From NCBI RefSeq assembly GCF_902859805.1, contig NZ_CADIKC010000008.1, positions 388,858-452,857 on the forward strand: 64,000 nt of DNA, written 5' to 3'. Source of the stretch: Paraburkholderia sediminicola (GTDB taxonomy: Bacteria > Pseudomonadota > Gammaproteobacteria > Burkholderiales > Burkholderiaceae). The first letter of the stretch is position 1; every line of letters starts with the position of its first letter. Shown in pieces: positions 31,913-40,913 of the stretch. Both the position numbers and the translations under genes were made by a program. The notes under the pieces are model-generated. The model saw nothing but the letters and a program-made list of their open reading frames with translations, had not been told where the DNA came from and ran no database searches.

Positions 31913-32314
31913 TCAGCGCGTGCTGCGGTACTCGACCCAATCGCCCGACCTGATTTCCGGGAGACCCTTCGCCGCTTGAGGCGCGACCGGATAGAAGCGG
32001 CAGTTCACGACGTTACCGTCAACTTTCACCATCACTTCCCGCGCAAGAAATCGGTCTTCGACGCCGGGATACACGGCTTCGATCTCGTCGAGTACCGCAA
32101 CCAGTTCATCGTCGATTTCGTAGACGTCGCCCGTGACGTCTACGCCCGCTTCGTCGACTACCAGGCCTGGATACAGTCCGAAGTCGAATAGATGGCCGCG
32201 CACCGTGGCCGTGCCGAGCAGATTCGGCGCGGCGATCTCGTTGCGCGCCGCAGCCTCTCTCAGGTCGTTCACTTCACCGGCCCGCAACGTGCCGTATACA
32301 AAAACGGTCTGCAT
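31913..32314 (-). CDS. Gamma-glutamylcyclotransferase-like protein (YtfP/GGCT fold)
   Basis: 133-residue single-domain protein of the AIG2/GGCT fold. The family start MQTVFVYGTLRAGEVND carries the VYGTLR substrate loop, and the acidic residue in VLDEIEAVYPG near residue 75 matches the catalytic Glu of cyclotransferases. A good AAGGAG lies upstream of the ATG. It follows rraA by 55 bases on the same strand. Substrate is not known. Confidence 0.88.
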   Translation of the reverse strand: MQTVFVYGTLRAGEVNDLREAAARNEIAAPNLLGTATVRGHLFDFGLYPGLVVDEAGVDVTGDVYEIDDELVAVLDEIEAVYPGVEDRFLAREVMVKVDGNVVNCRFYPVAPQAAKGLPEIRSGDWVEYRSTR

Positions 32315-32369
32315 CGTCGTTTGTTCTCCTTGATGATGAGTTCGGCTTGCTCCAGCTGCTGCCGGAGGT

Positions 32370-32864
32370 TCAGTTCAGCGGCGAGCTCGCCACCAGCACG
32401 CCGTCGATATCCACATAGATCCATTCGCCCGGGCGTACCAGCGCGCCCGGCAATTGCACCGGCACGTCGCGCTCGCCTGTGCCGAGCTTCTTGCCACGCC
32501 GTGGGCAGGTCGTCAACGCCGCCACGCCGACATTGACTTCGTTGAGCTCCAGCGCATCGCGCACGCAGCCGTTCAGCACGATGCCCGCCCAGCCATTCTG
32601 CTCGGCGATTTGCGCGAGGTTGCCGCCCACGAGGGCACAACGCAGACTGCCGCCGCCGTCGACCACCAGCACCCGGCCGGCACCCTTCTCCTCGAGCGTG
32701 GCGCGCACGAGCGCGTTGTCTTCGAACACCTTTAGCGTTATCGCTTCGCCGCTGAAACACTCGGCACGGCTGAAGAGATGAAAGACCGGTTCGAGCACGC
32801 GCAGTGTGCCCAGCGCCAGTTGGTCCTCGTGTGCGTCGCACAAGTCGGCGGTTGCAAAACTCAT
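32370..32864 (-). CDS. rraA: RraA-family protein (RNase E inhibitor RraA / HMG aldolase fold)
   Basis: 164 residues with the RraA pattern: MSFATADLCDAHED at the start, VLVVDGGGSLRCALVGGNLA near residue 70 and GIVLNGCVRDALEL near residue 95. The G-X20-R-D-like arrangement also fits class II 4-hydroxy-4-methyl-2-oxoglutarate aldolases, which share this fold. Length and sequence look like the RraA branch that inhibits RNase E, but enzymatic activity cannot be excluded. Followed by the GGCT-like gene. Confidence 0.88.
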   Translation of the reverse strand: MSFATADLCDAHEDQLALGTLRVLEPVFHLFSRAECFSGEAITLKVFEDNALVRATLEEKGAGRVLVVDGGGSLRCALVGGNLAQIAEQNGWAGIVLNGCVRDALELNEVNVGVAALTTCPRRGKKLGTGERDVPVQLPGALVRPGEWIYVDIDGVLVASSPLN

Positions 32865-33084
32865 GACCTTCTCCTCGGGATCCGTGCAATCGGGACATTA
32901 TGCAACGTTGACTCCGACGTAACACCTACAATGAGAGGCTCGCGGTGGTTTTGGGTCTGAGCGTTCGGATTTGAGCGTTTGGGTCCGAGCTTGATGGCTC
33001 TGTGCGTGAGTGCTCCCTGCTTGCGGGTTGCGCGCATACACCCACTGCGTTTTTTGCGTTCCATCCATTGGATCGATCTTCAAG

Positions 33085-33954
33085 ATGAATTCGTCCACTG
33101 ACTCAGTCCTGTCGAGCCAGGTCCACTTCGCCGACATCCCGCCCGAATTCCAGCCGACGCAAACGCATCCGATCCGTGTGCGCTCGCGGCTGATGCCTTC
33201 GGGCTGGCGTATCGCGCGACACACGCACGCATGGGCGCAGGTGGCTTATGCATCACGCGGCGTGTTGCGAGTTGCGACAACCGGCACGACATGGATGGTG
33301 CCGCCATCTCGCGCAATCTGGGTGCCGCCGCACGTGACACACGAAGTGGTCGCGGTCGAAGATGCGTTTCTGCGCACGCTCTACATCACCGAAAGCACCG
33401 TCCCGGCCGGACTGGATACGCCGCGCGTGGTCGAAGTATCGGATCTGCTACGCGAAGTCATTGCCGCGCTCGACACGCCAGGCATTTCGGCGACGCGCGA
33501 ACAATTGCTAGGCGCGCTTGCACTCGATGAACTGACGCGCTCGGAGCCACTGCCCCTGTCCGTGCCGATGCCCAACGAGAAGCGTTTGCGCGCGTTGTGC
33601 GAGGCCGTGATCGCAGACCCGACGCATGGCGAGTCGCTCGAACAATGGGCATCGAGCGTGGGGGCGAGTACGCGCACGATTGCACGGCTGTTTCGTCAGG
33701 AGTTGGGCGTGAGTTTTTCGCAATGGCGTCAGCAGGCCATTCTCGCGCGCGCGATTCCGCTGTTGAGCCAGGGACGGCCGCTTTCACATGTGGCGCAAGA
33801 GCTGGGCTATCAGAGTCAGAGTGCGTTCTCTGCGATGTTCCGTCGGGCATTCGGCGAAAGTCCACGGGCGTTCATCGAGCGTGGCGCTGAACATCGTGTC
33901 GAAAGCGGGGATCGAGGCGATACCGAGGCGGACGAAGAGACCGCACAAAAGTGA
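33085..33954 (+). CDS. AraC-family regulator with cupin sensor domain
   Basis: 289-residue regulator. The N-terminal cupin carries HTHAWAQVAYASRGVLRV with His metal/ligand residues and VPPSRAIWVPPHVTHEV. The C-terminal AraC DNA-binding domain (about residues 190-285) shows GASTRTIARLFRQELGVSFSQW and LSHVAQELGYQSQSAFSAMF. Divergent from rraA. It is a paralogue in overall design of the AraC gene at 62127. Effector and target are unknown. Confidence 0.88.
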   Translation: MNSSTDSVLSSQVHFADIPPEFQPTQTHPIRVRSRLMPSGWRIARHTHAWAQVAYASRGVLRVATTGTTWMVPPSRAIWVPPHVTHEVVAVEDAFLRTLYITESTVPAGLDTPRVVEVSDLLREVIAALDTPGISATREQLLGALALDELTRSEPLPLSVPMPNEKRLRALCEAVIADPTHGESLEQWASSVGASTRTIARLFRQELGVSFSQWRQQAILARAIPLLSQGRPLSHVAQELGYQSQSAFSAMFRRAFGESPRAFIERGAEHRVESGDRGDTEADEETAQK

Positions 33955-33993
33955 CGGCTTGAAGCATCACCGGCAGCCACTCGCCGCAGTGCG

Positions 33994-34458
33994 TCAAACG
34001 CGCCGCGCCAGATGACGGATCGCCCCAAGTTGCGCCAGACGCGGCCCCGCCAGCTTGTACCCCTTGCGCTGGTATAGACGCGCGGCAGGATTGTCGACGA
34101 ACACGCGCAACTGCAACTCACGCAGCCCGCGCTCGCGCGCCCATTGATGCGACATATCGAGCAGATACGTGCCGGCGCCGAGGCGCCGATGCCCTTCGGC
34201 AATCTGCACGTCGCGGATATGCAGCGAATCGCCTTCCTGGGTGATGCGCAGCACGCCGATCGGCGTACCGTCCACTTCAAGAATGAAATTCTCCGACTCG
34301 CGCCAGCTGCCGAGAAACAGATCGCCACGCCACACCAGATGGTGCCGGCGATAGTAGCCACCCATGTTATTGCGAGTCAGCGCCTCGGCGAACTCGAAAT
34401 CGTCCATGCTGGCCGGGCGCAGATGAAACGGTGACGGAGCTTCGGTTGGATCGAACAT
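33994..34458 (-). CDS. GNAT-family N-acetyltransferase
   Basis: 154-residue single GNAT domain. Motif A is visible in IRDVQIAEGHRRLGAGTYLL, with the acetyl-CoA loop, followed by LQLRVFVDNPAARLYQRKGYK (motif B). The ATG at 34458 gives MFDPTEAPSPFHLRPASMDD. Substrate unknown. It converges with the AraC gene 39 bases away and lies downstream of the tRNA array terminator. Confidence 0.85.
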   Translation of the reverse strand: MFDPTEAPSPFHLRPASMDDFEFAEALTRNNMGGYYRRHHLVWRGDLFLGSWRESENFILEVDGTPIGVLRITQEGDSLHIRDVQIAEGHRRLGAGTYLLDMSHQWARERGLRELQLRVFVDNPAARLYQRKGYKLAGPRLAQLGAIRHLARRV

Positions 34459-34570
34459 GGTGGAACGACGAAGATGAGTCGGGTCAACGGTAAAACAGGC
34501 CGCGCGCGCTGGCAATGGCTGTTTGTCCCGAGCATACCCGGACGATACCCAGGCGGACCGGCTGCGGAAA

Positions 34571-34604
34571 TAAAAAAAGCCCACTTCTTTCGAAGTGGGC
34601 TTCT
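34571..34604 (-). terminator. Terminator of the distal tRNA-Glu/Asp unit
   Basis: On the minus strand a ten-base stem agcccacttc / gaagtgggct with loop gaaa is followed by a T-run of seven. It ends the transcript directly after tRNA-Asp at 34612-34688. Confidence 0.9.
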
Positions 34605-34611
34605 TAAAATC

Positions 34612-34688
34612 TGGCGGAGCGGACGGGACTCGAACCCGCGACCCCCGGCGTGACAGGCCGGTATTCTAACCAACTGAACTACCGCTCC
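34612..34688 (-). tRNA. tRNA-Asp (GTC), copy 1
   Basis: 77 bases including an encoded CCA. Acceptor stem GGAGCGG / CCGCTCC with discriminator G, D-arm TTCAGTTGGTTAGAA, anticodon loop CTGTCAC with GTC, T-arm GCGGGTTCGAGTCCCGT. All four arms pair. Confidence 0.97.
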
Positions 34689-34771
34689 AGATTTTTGCAC
34701 CGTGGCTTATGAGACTGGCTCATTTACCACTTGCACCGCTCATCCTGCTAACCGAGCGACGCCGATGTTGC

Positions 34772-34847
34772 TGGCGTCCCCTAGGGGATTCGAACCCCTG
34801 TACTCACCGTGAAAGGGTGATGTCCTAGGCCTCTAGACGAAGGGGAC
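34772..34847 (-). tRNA. tRNA-Glu (TTC), copy 1
   Basis: 76 bases with encoded CCA. Acceptor GTCCCCT / AGGGGAC, anticodon loop CTTTCAC with TTC, T-loop GGTTCGAATC. The sequence is the same as copy 2 as far as I can compare. Confidence 0.97.
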
Positions 34848-34871
34848 AACGTACTGCTTACACCTTTAATG

Positions 34872-34906
34872 AAAAAGCCCGTTCAGGTTTGTATGAACGG
34901 GCTTTG
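34872..34906 (-). terminator. Internal terminator between the two tRNA-Glu/Asp units
   Basis: On the minus strand the stem aaagcccgttca / tgaacgggcttt with an eight-base loop runs into a short T-run. It lies just after tRNA-Asp copy 2 and before tRNA-Glu copy 1, so it may reduce transcription of the distal pair. Confidence 0.75.
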
Positions 34907-34908
34907 TC

Positions 34909-34985
34909 TGGCGGAGTGGACGGGACTCGAACCCGCGACCCCCGGCGTGACAGGCCGGTATTCTAACCAACTGAACTACCACTCC
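34909..34985 (-). tRNA. tRNA-Asp (GTC), copy 2
   Basis: 77 bases with encoded CCA. Identical in design to copy 1, but the fifth acceptor pair is U-A (GGAGTGG / CCACTCC) instead of C-G, a compensated double change. Anticodon GTC. Confidence 0.97.
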
Positions 34986-35067
34986 AGTTTGCCTATCATG
35001 ACTTGCGAGCGTTGGTTTTTTCTCTGCAAGCTGCGCTGCTTTACTACTACCAAGCGACGCTGATGTT

Positions 35068-35143
35068 TGGCGTCCCCTAGGGGATTCGAACCCCTGTACT
35101 CACCGTGAAAGGGTGATGTCCTAGGCCTCTAGACGAAGGGGAC
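35068..35143 (-). tRNA. tRNA-Glu (TTC), copy 2
   Basis: 76 bases with encoded CCA. Anticodon loop CTTTCAC, acceptor GTCCCCT / AGGGGAC. Lies 82 bases upstream of tRNA-Asp copy 2 in transcription order. Confidence 0.97.
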
Positions 35144-35298
35144 ATAATCTTTTCAGATCTGTCTTTATCTTGCTGCTAATTCACGCTAACTTCGTTTTCG
35201 TCAGCAGCAAAGACCGATATTCTAACTACGTTACAGCTGTTTGTGAAGTCTTTTTTGCTACAAGCTCCAGACTTCGGAACGACTTCACTCTGCTCTGA

Positions 35299-35374
<76 letters not shown>

Positions 35375-35496
35375 CTTGCAGAACAGAAACGAGATTTTAG
35401 AGGCCAATTTGCGCTTTGTAAATACCCTTTGCGCAATTGCATGCGACTTTTTTCGCAAGTCGCATGCAAACCCTCTCAATGCAAACGCGAACGCGC

Positions 35497-36906
35497 TTAA
35501 GCCAACGCTTTTTCGATACGGCCCACGACAACATCGCGCCCAAACAGCATCAGCACGCTGTCGATCGAAGGCGTATGCGTGGTACCTGCCACCAGCAAAC
35601 GCACTGGCATGGCCAGTTGCGGCATCTTCAGCTTGTGTGCGCCAAGCGTTGCCTTCAAGGTCGCAGCGATCGCTTCCTTGGTCCACTCCACCGTTTTGAG
35701 CGAAGCGGCCAGATCGGCAAGCGCCGGACGCACGACATCCGTGACGTGCTGCGCGAGCGCCTCGGCTTCGGGCGCCGGCGTGCGATAGAACATCGCCGCG
35801 TTTTCGGCGATTTCCTTCACTGTCGACGCACGGTCCTTCAGCAAGCCCACCACCGCCGTCAGATCGGCGCCCTGCGCAATAGCGGCCTCGTCGATCTCCA
35901 ATCCAGCGAAGAAAGGCCTGGCGAGCTCGGCAAGGCGCGTGTTGTCCGCTTCCTTGATGTAGTGCGCGTTGAGCCAGTTCAGCTTGTCGTGGTCGTACTG
36001 AGCCGGTGACTTGCCCAGATGCTCCAGATCGAACCATTCGACGAATTGTTCACGCGTAAAGATCTCCGCATCGCCATGCGACCAGCCCAGACGCGCCAGA
36101 TAATTGACCACCGCTTCCGGCAGAAAACCGGCGTCGCGATAACCCATCACGCTCATCGCGCCGTGACGCTTGCTCATCTTTTCGCCCTGCTCGTTCAGCA
36201 CGGTCGGCAAGTGCGCGTAAACCGGCGGTTCGGCGCCGAGCGCACGCAGAATGTTGATCTGGCGCGGCGTGTTGTTCACGTGATCGTCGCCGCGGATCAC
36301 GTGCGTGATGCGCATGTCCAGATCGTCCACCACCACGCAGAAGTTGTAGGTCGGGGTGCCGTCCGGGCGCGCGATCACGAGGTCGTCGAGTTCTTCGTTC
36401 GAGATCTCGATACGGCCTTTCACGGCGTCGTCCCACGCGACTACACCAGAGAGCGGATTGCGAAAGCGCAGCACGGGCTGCACGCCGGCCGGCGGCTCCG
36501 GCAAGACCTTGCCGGGTTCCGGACGCCACGTGCCGTCATAGCGCGGCTTTTCGCCGGCCTCGCGTTGACGTTCACGCAGTGCGTCCAGTTCTTCCGTCGA
36601 CATGTAGCACGGGTACACGAGCCCTTCGCCTTGCATCTGCTTGAGCACTTCGCGATAACGGTCCATGCGCTGCATCTGGTAGAACGGGCCTTCGTCGATA
36701 TCGAGGCCAAGCCATTCCATACCTTCGAGAATGGCGTCGACTGCTTCGGTGCTGGAACGCTCGACGTCGGTGTCCTCGATCCGCAGCACGAAGGTCCCTT
36801 TCATCTTGCGCGCGAACGCCCACGGATAAAGCGCGGAGCGAATGTTGCCGAGGTGGATGAAGCCGGTGGGACTCGGTGCGAAACGGGTACGGACGGAGGT
36901 GGTCAT
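35497..36906 (-). CDS. gltX: Glutamyl-tRNA synthetase
   Basis: Class I synthetase of 469 residues that charges tRNA-Glu. The HIGH-type motif is FAPSPTGFIHLGNIRSALY; KMSKRHGAMSV is the KMSKS loop near residue 250. The Rossmann core contains HVIRGDDHVNNTPRQINI. The C-terminal third is the helical anticodon-binding domain. It is transcribed toward, and possibly into, an array containing its own substrate tRNA genes. Confidence 0.98.
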   Translation of the reverse strand: MTTSVRTRFAPSPTGFIHLGNIRSALYPWAFARKMKGTFVLRIEDTDVERSSTEAVDAILEGMEWLGLDIDEGPFYQMQRMDRYREVLKQMQGEGLVYPCYMSTEELDALRERQREAGEKPRYDGTWRPEPGKVLPEPPAGVQPVLRFRNPLSGVVAWDDAVKGRIEISNEELDDLVIARPDGTPTYNFCVVVDDLDMRITHVIRGDDHVNNTPRQINILRALGAEPPVYAHLPTVLNEQGEKMSKRHGAMSVMGYRDAGFLPEAVVNYLARLGWSHGDAEIFTREQFVEWFDLEHLGKSPAQYDHDKLNWLNAHYIKEADNTRLAELARPFFAGLEIDEAAIAQGADLTAVVGLLKDRASTVKEIAENAAMFYRTPAPEAEALAQHVTDVVRPALADLAASLKTVEWTKEAIAATLKATLGAHKLKMPQLAMPVRLLVAGTTHTPSIDSVLMLFGRDVVVGRIEKALA

Positions 36907-37330
36907 TAGCGGTTACTCGGAAGACAGGCGCCGGCGCCGTGGCGAACATGGCCAGTGAAGCGCGGCAGCGGACCGCGTCCATGCAGCAGAAAGCTGCCTT
37001 GCACAGACACGAAGGAAATAAATTCAAGAGCCGAATTATACCTTCCGAACACGCGGTGCCTGCCCTCGTCCGAATGGCCAGTAACAGCACACAAGACGTG
37101 CGGGAAGCGCGGCTCGGGAGCCCTGAGCGTTTCCTCTGCAACGTTTCATTACCGGACAGACGCGCGCCCGGAGCTTTGATTTATGATGTGCGCGCGCTGC
37201 GGGTAGGGATAGAACCACAGCGCATGGAATCGCCACCGGCCATTCCGTCCGTTTGACTATCCGCCTGATCGCGGCACCGCTTGCGTCGATCGCGCCGATC
37301 GCGCCGCCTCTGCCGTAGCTGGAGAACCCG
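36907..37330. other. Divergent intergenic region gltX / patatin gene
   Basis: 424 bases between two divergent genes. It must contain both promoters. I see no conserved ORF, repeat or RNA gene. A GGAG at 37321-37324 serves as ribosome-binding site for the patatin gene. Confidence 0.5.
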
Positions 37331-38281
37331 TTGAAACCGTCATCCCCTCGCCTTGCCCGTCGCAACTTCTCATTGGCGGCCGCCTCCGCGGTGCTCGCTG
37401 CCTGCACCGCGACCGGCGGCAGCAAGACCGATAGCACGCCGGTCGCCGCCACGCCCACCGTCAACCCGCCACCGCTCGACAAACCGCAGCGGCCGATCCG
37501 GGTCGGGCTTGCACTAGGCGGCGGCGCCGCGCGCGGCTTCGCGCACATCGGCGTGATCAAGGCACTCGAGGCGCGCAATATCCAGGTCGACCTCGTGGCC
37601 GGCACCAGCGCGGGCTCGGTGGTCGGCGCGCTATACGCGTCGGGGATGAACGGCTTCGCGCTGAACAAACTCGCGCTGACCATGGACGAAGCCTCGATCA
37701 GCGACTGGGCGATGCCGTTTCGCACGCGCGGCTTCCTGCAAGGTGTCGCGTTGCAGAACTACCTGAATACGACGCTCAACAACCGTCCGATCGAGAAGAT
37801 GGCCAAGCCGCTCGGCGTGGTCGCCACCGACCTGAAGACCGGCCAGCCGATCCTGTTCCAGCGCGGCAACACCGGCATTGCGGTGCGCGCGTCATGCAGC
37901 GTGCCGTCGATTTTCGAACCCGTGAAGATCGGCGGTCACGAGTATGTGGACGGCGGCCTTGTGAGCCCGGTACCCGCCTCGTTCGCGCGCAAGATGGGCG
38001 CGGATTTTGTGATTGCCGTGGATATCTCGCAGCGCCCGGAAAGCGGCCTCACAGCCAGCTCGTTCGACGTGCTGATGCAGACTTTCACGATCATGGGTCA
38101 GACGATCAAGGCTTATGAACTCGACAAGTACGCCGACATCGTGATCCGGCCGAATCTGGCCGCAATGAGCGGCAGCGATTTCTCGCAGCGCAATGCCGCG
38201 ATCCTGGCCGGCGAGGAAGCGGTGGCGAAGATGATGCCCGAGTTGCAACGGAAGATGGCCGCAAGCCGCGCCGCGGTGTAA
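37331..38281 (+). CDS. Patatin-like phospholipase, predicted lipoprotein
   Basis: 316-residue patatin-fold serine hydrolase related to RssA. The oxyanion loop is GGGAARGFAHIGV, the nucleophile elbow is GTSAGS with S93, and the dyad aspartate is D207 in YVDGGLVSP. The N-terminus has RRNFSLAAASAVLAAC: a twin-arginine-like start (R10, R11, then NFSL) and a lipobox LAAC with C25. It is therefore probably exported, perhaps by Tat, and lipidated. The TTG at 37331 has GGAG six bases upstream. The physiological lipid substrate is unknown. Confidence 0.9.
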   Translation: MKPSSPRLARRNFSLAAASAVLAACTATGGSKTDSTPVAATPTVNPPPLDKPQRPIRVGLALGGGAARGFAHIGVIKALEARNIQVDLVAGTSAGSVVGALYASGMNGFALNKLALTMDEASISDWAMPFRTRGFLQGVALQNYLNTTLNNRPIEKMAKPLGVVATDLKTGQPILFQRGNTGIAVRASCSVPSIFEPVKIGGHEYVDGGLVSPVPASFARKMGADFVIAVDISQRPESGLTASSFDVLMQTFTIMGQTIKAYELDKYADIVIRPNLAAMSGSDFSQRNAAILAGEEAVAKMMPELQRKMAASRAAV

Positions 38282-38411
38282 CCCGGCCGGATCGCGCCGG
38301 GTTACACCGGCCGGCGCGCGGCAGCTGCAGTCGCTGTCACACAAGCAGCGCCAACCTAACCCGGCGTACCGCGCGGAGGATTTCGTGCCACATCGGCAAG
38401 CGCCCAAACGC

Positions 38412-38444
38412 AAAAAGCCTGCTTCGAACGAAGCAGGCTTTTTT
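38412..38444. terminator. Bidirectional terminator between patatin and NlpC/P60 genes
   Basis: A near-perfect stem aaaaagcctgcttc / gaagcaggcttttt has A-run and T-run arms on both sides, so it can terminate the plus-strand patatin and the minus-strand NlpC/P60 transcripts. Confidence 0.9.
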
Positions 38445-38478
38445 GTCGCACCGAAACCGCCGGTGCGGACCGAATCAG

Positions 38479-39144
38479 TTACTGATTACCGCCGATTGAC
38501 GCATTCACGCGCTTGCGCAGATCTTCACCTTCCTGATAGGAGGTCTCGATCCGGCGTGCACCAGTAAAGCGCTTTTCCCAATATCCGCTATCCATATCGT
38601 CGACGCGAATCGTGCTGCCCGTGGAAGGCGAATGCACGAACTTGTTGTCGCCGATGTAGATGCCTACGTGCGAGAACGTACGGCGCATCGTATTGAAGAA
38701 CACCAGATCGCCCGGCTTCAGGTCGCTAACGCGAACCTTCTCGCCAACGCGGCTCATTTCCTCGGCGCGGCGCGGCAGCGCCATACCGAGCGTGTCCTGG
38801 AACACGTAGCGAACGAAGCCGCTGCAATCGAGTCCCGAATCGGGCGTATTACCACCCCAACGGTAGCGAACGCCAATCATGTTCAGCGCGCCGACCACCA
38901 CGTCGCCCGCTTTGCCGGCCATGCCGGACAGGAACGATTTGGCGCCGCCGTCACTGTCAGGAGCGGCCGATTGCGAATTGAGGGGGGACAAAGAATTCGA
39001 CCCGCTGGGGGTCGAATATGAGGCATTCTGATTAAAACTGCTTACTTCGTCGGCGAACGCGCCGGGAGCTGCTGCCATCAAGACGCCAATGAACATCCCG
39101 GCGACGACGCGCGTGCAAGCCTGGGTTAGGTTTCTGTGCTGCAT
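38479..39144 (-). CDS. NlpC/P60 peptidoglycan endopeptidase, secreted
   Basis: 221 residues. A signal peptide (about residues 1-31, ending PGAFA-DE) exports it. After a Ser/Asn-rich linker the NlpC/P60 domain begins near residue 80. The catalytic triad is C107 in LDCSGFV, H159 in SHVGIYIG and H171 in FVHSPS. Such enzymes cut between D-Glu and diaminopimelate in peptide stems. It lies 137 bases downstream of yejF on the same strand, and may be the last gene of the yej operon. Confidence 0.93.
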   Translation of the reverse strand: MQHRNLTQACTRVVAGMFIGVLMAAAPGAFADEVSSFNQNASYSTPSGSNSLSPLNSQSAAPDSDGGAKSFLSGMAGKAGDVVVGALNMIGVRYRWGGNTPDSGLDCSGFVRYVFQDTLGMALPRRAEEMSRVGEKVRVSDLKPGDLVFFNTMRRTFSHVGIYIGDNKFVHSPSTGSTIRVDDMDSGYWEKRFTGARRIETSYQEGEDLRKRVNASIGGNQ

Positions 39145-39281
39145 TGGTCGGTATTTTTTGCCTAAAAATCAGTGGGCTACGGAAAAAAGTTTGGTCGATA
39201 CTAGCCAGTAAGTATTCACGTGTCAAAACAAATAGAAAAATACAATCGAGACACGCACCCAATTGGTGAAAGAGTGCAAAA

Positions 39282-40913
39282 TCAGTGGTCAAGCGCCGCT
39301 TTCAGCAGCTTTCGAGTGTAAGGGTGCGCCGGTGTCGCAAAAATCTGCTCAACGTCGCCGCTTTCCACGATCGATCCGTTTTGCATGACCGCGACACGGT
39401 GCGCCATCGCCCCGATCACGGCCAGATCGTGACTGATGAAAACGAAGCCGAGGTTGTACTTCTGTTGCAACCCGGCGAGCAGTTTCAGCACCTGCTGCTG
39501 GATCGACACGTCGAGCGCGCTGGTCGGTTCGTCGAGAATCAGGATGCGTGGTTCCAGCACCAGAGCCCGCGCAATCGCAATCCGCTGACGCTGGCCGCCG
39601 GAGAACTCATGCGGATAGCGGTACAGCACCGTGCGGTCGAGACCGACTTCGCGCAGGACCGACACCACCTTGTCGCGCCGCGCTTCCTGGCCCATTTGCG
39701 GCCGATGCAGCGCGAGCCCTTCACCGACGATCCGCTCGATGGTTTGCCGCGGCGACAGCGCGCTGAACGGGTCCTGAAAGACAACTTGCATATTCGAGCG
39801 TAAGGCGGTCTGCTCGGCGCCACGATAGCTGCCGAGCGCCCTGCCCTGAAACTCGATCTCGCCGTGCACCGTGCGTTGCAGACCGAGCAGGGCCATTGCC
39901 AAAGTCGATTTACCCGAACCCGACTCGCCGACGATCCCCAGCGTCTCGCCCTGGCGCACCGACACGTTCGCATCCGCGACCGCACGAAAGTGCCCCGAGC
40001 GGAACCAGCCGCTCACGCCCGGCAGCTTCGTTTTGAAGTCGACTGAGACATCGCGCGCTTCGAGCAGTACCGGCGAGATCGGCAGCACAGGCACCACCGT
40101 GCGCTGCGGGCGGCTCGCCAGCAGACGCTGCGTGTACGGGTGCTGCGGCGACTCGAACACCTGCTCGACCGACCCGCTTTCCACGAGTACGCCCTGCTCC
40201 ATCACCGCGATGCGTTGCGCGAAATGGCGCACCAGATTCAGGTCGTGCGTGATCAGCAGCACAGCCATGCCACGTTTCTCGGCCTCATCGCGCTGCAGTT
40301 CCAGCAGCAGTTCGACGATCTGCGCGCGGATCGTCACGTCAAGCGCCGTTGTCGGCTCATCGGCCAGCAACAGGCGTGGACGGCACGCGAGCGCCATCGC
40401 GATCATCGCGCGCTGCCGCTGCCCGCCCGAGAGCTGATGCGGATAGCTGTTCACACGCTTGCCAGGCTCGGCAATGCCCGTGCGCCCCAGCAACGCCACC
40501 GCACGCTTACGCGCCTCGTTTGCCGTGACGCCGTCGTGCACGACGATCGTCTCCGCAATCTGGTCACCGACCGTATAGAGCGGATTGAGGGCCGTCATCG
40601 GCTCCTGAAAGATCATCGCGATGTCCGAGCCGCGCATACCGCGCATCTCACGTTCGCTTTTCGCAAGCAGATCCTGGCCATCGAAACGAATCGACCCACT
40701 CACCTGCGCGTCGCTCAACAGACGCAGGATCGACAGCGCCGTCACGCTCTTGCCCGAGCCCGATTCGCCGACCAGCGCGACCCGCTCGCCGCGTTGGATG
40801 GCGAGCGTCACGTCGTTCACCGCGACGGTGTCGCCGAAGGTCACGTGCAGACGATCGAGTTCCAGCAGCGGCGGCGTAGCCTGTTTTGCGTCGTTCTCTA
40901 CCATGGCGCTCAC
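39282..40913 (-). CDS. yejF: Peptide ABC transporter ATPase, two-domain (YejF)
   Basis: 543 residues with two fused OppD/OppF-like ATP-binding domains. Walker A motifs are GESGSGKSVTA (N-half) and GESGSGKSTLA (C-half); signatures LSGGQRQRAMIA and FSGGQRQRIAIA; Walker B LLADEPTTALD and LILDEPTSALD. It energises the YejBE permease. Its ATG overlaps the yejE stop (ATGA at 40910-40913). Confidence 0.94.
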   Translation of the reverse strand: MSAMVENDAKQATPPLLELDRLHVTFGDTVAVNDVTLAIQRGERVALVGESGSGKSVTALSILRLLSDAQVSGSIRFDGQDLLAKSEREMRGMRGSDIAMIFQEPMTALNPLYTVGDQIAETIVVHDGVTANEARKRAVALLGRTGIAEPGKRVNSYPHQLSGGQRQRAMIAMALACRPRLLLADEPTTALDVTIRAQIVELLLELQRDEAEKRGMAVLLITHDLNLVRHFAQRIAVMEQGVLVESGSVEQVFESPQHPYTQRLLASRPQRTVVPVLPISPVLLEARDVSVDFKTKLPGVSGWFRSGHFRAVADANVSVRQGETLGIVGESGSGKSTLAMALLGLQRTVHGEIEFQGRALGSYRGAEQTALRSNMQVVFQDPFSALSPRQTIERIVGEGLALHRPQMGQEARRDKVVSVLREVGLDRTVLYRYPHEFSGGQRQRIAIARALVLEPRILILDEPTSALDVSIQQQVLKLLAGLQQKYNLGFVFISHDLAVIGAMAHRVAVMQNGSIVESGDVEQIFATPAHPYTRKLLKAALDH

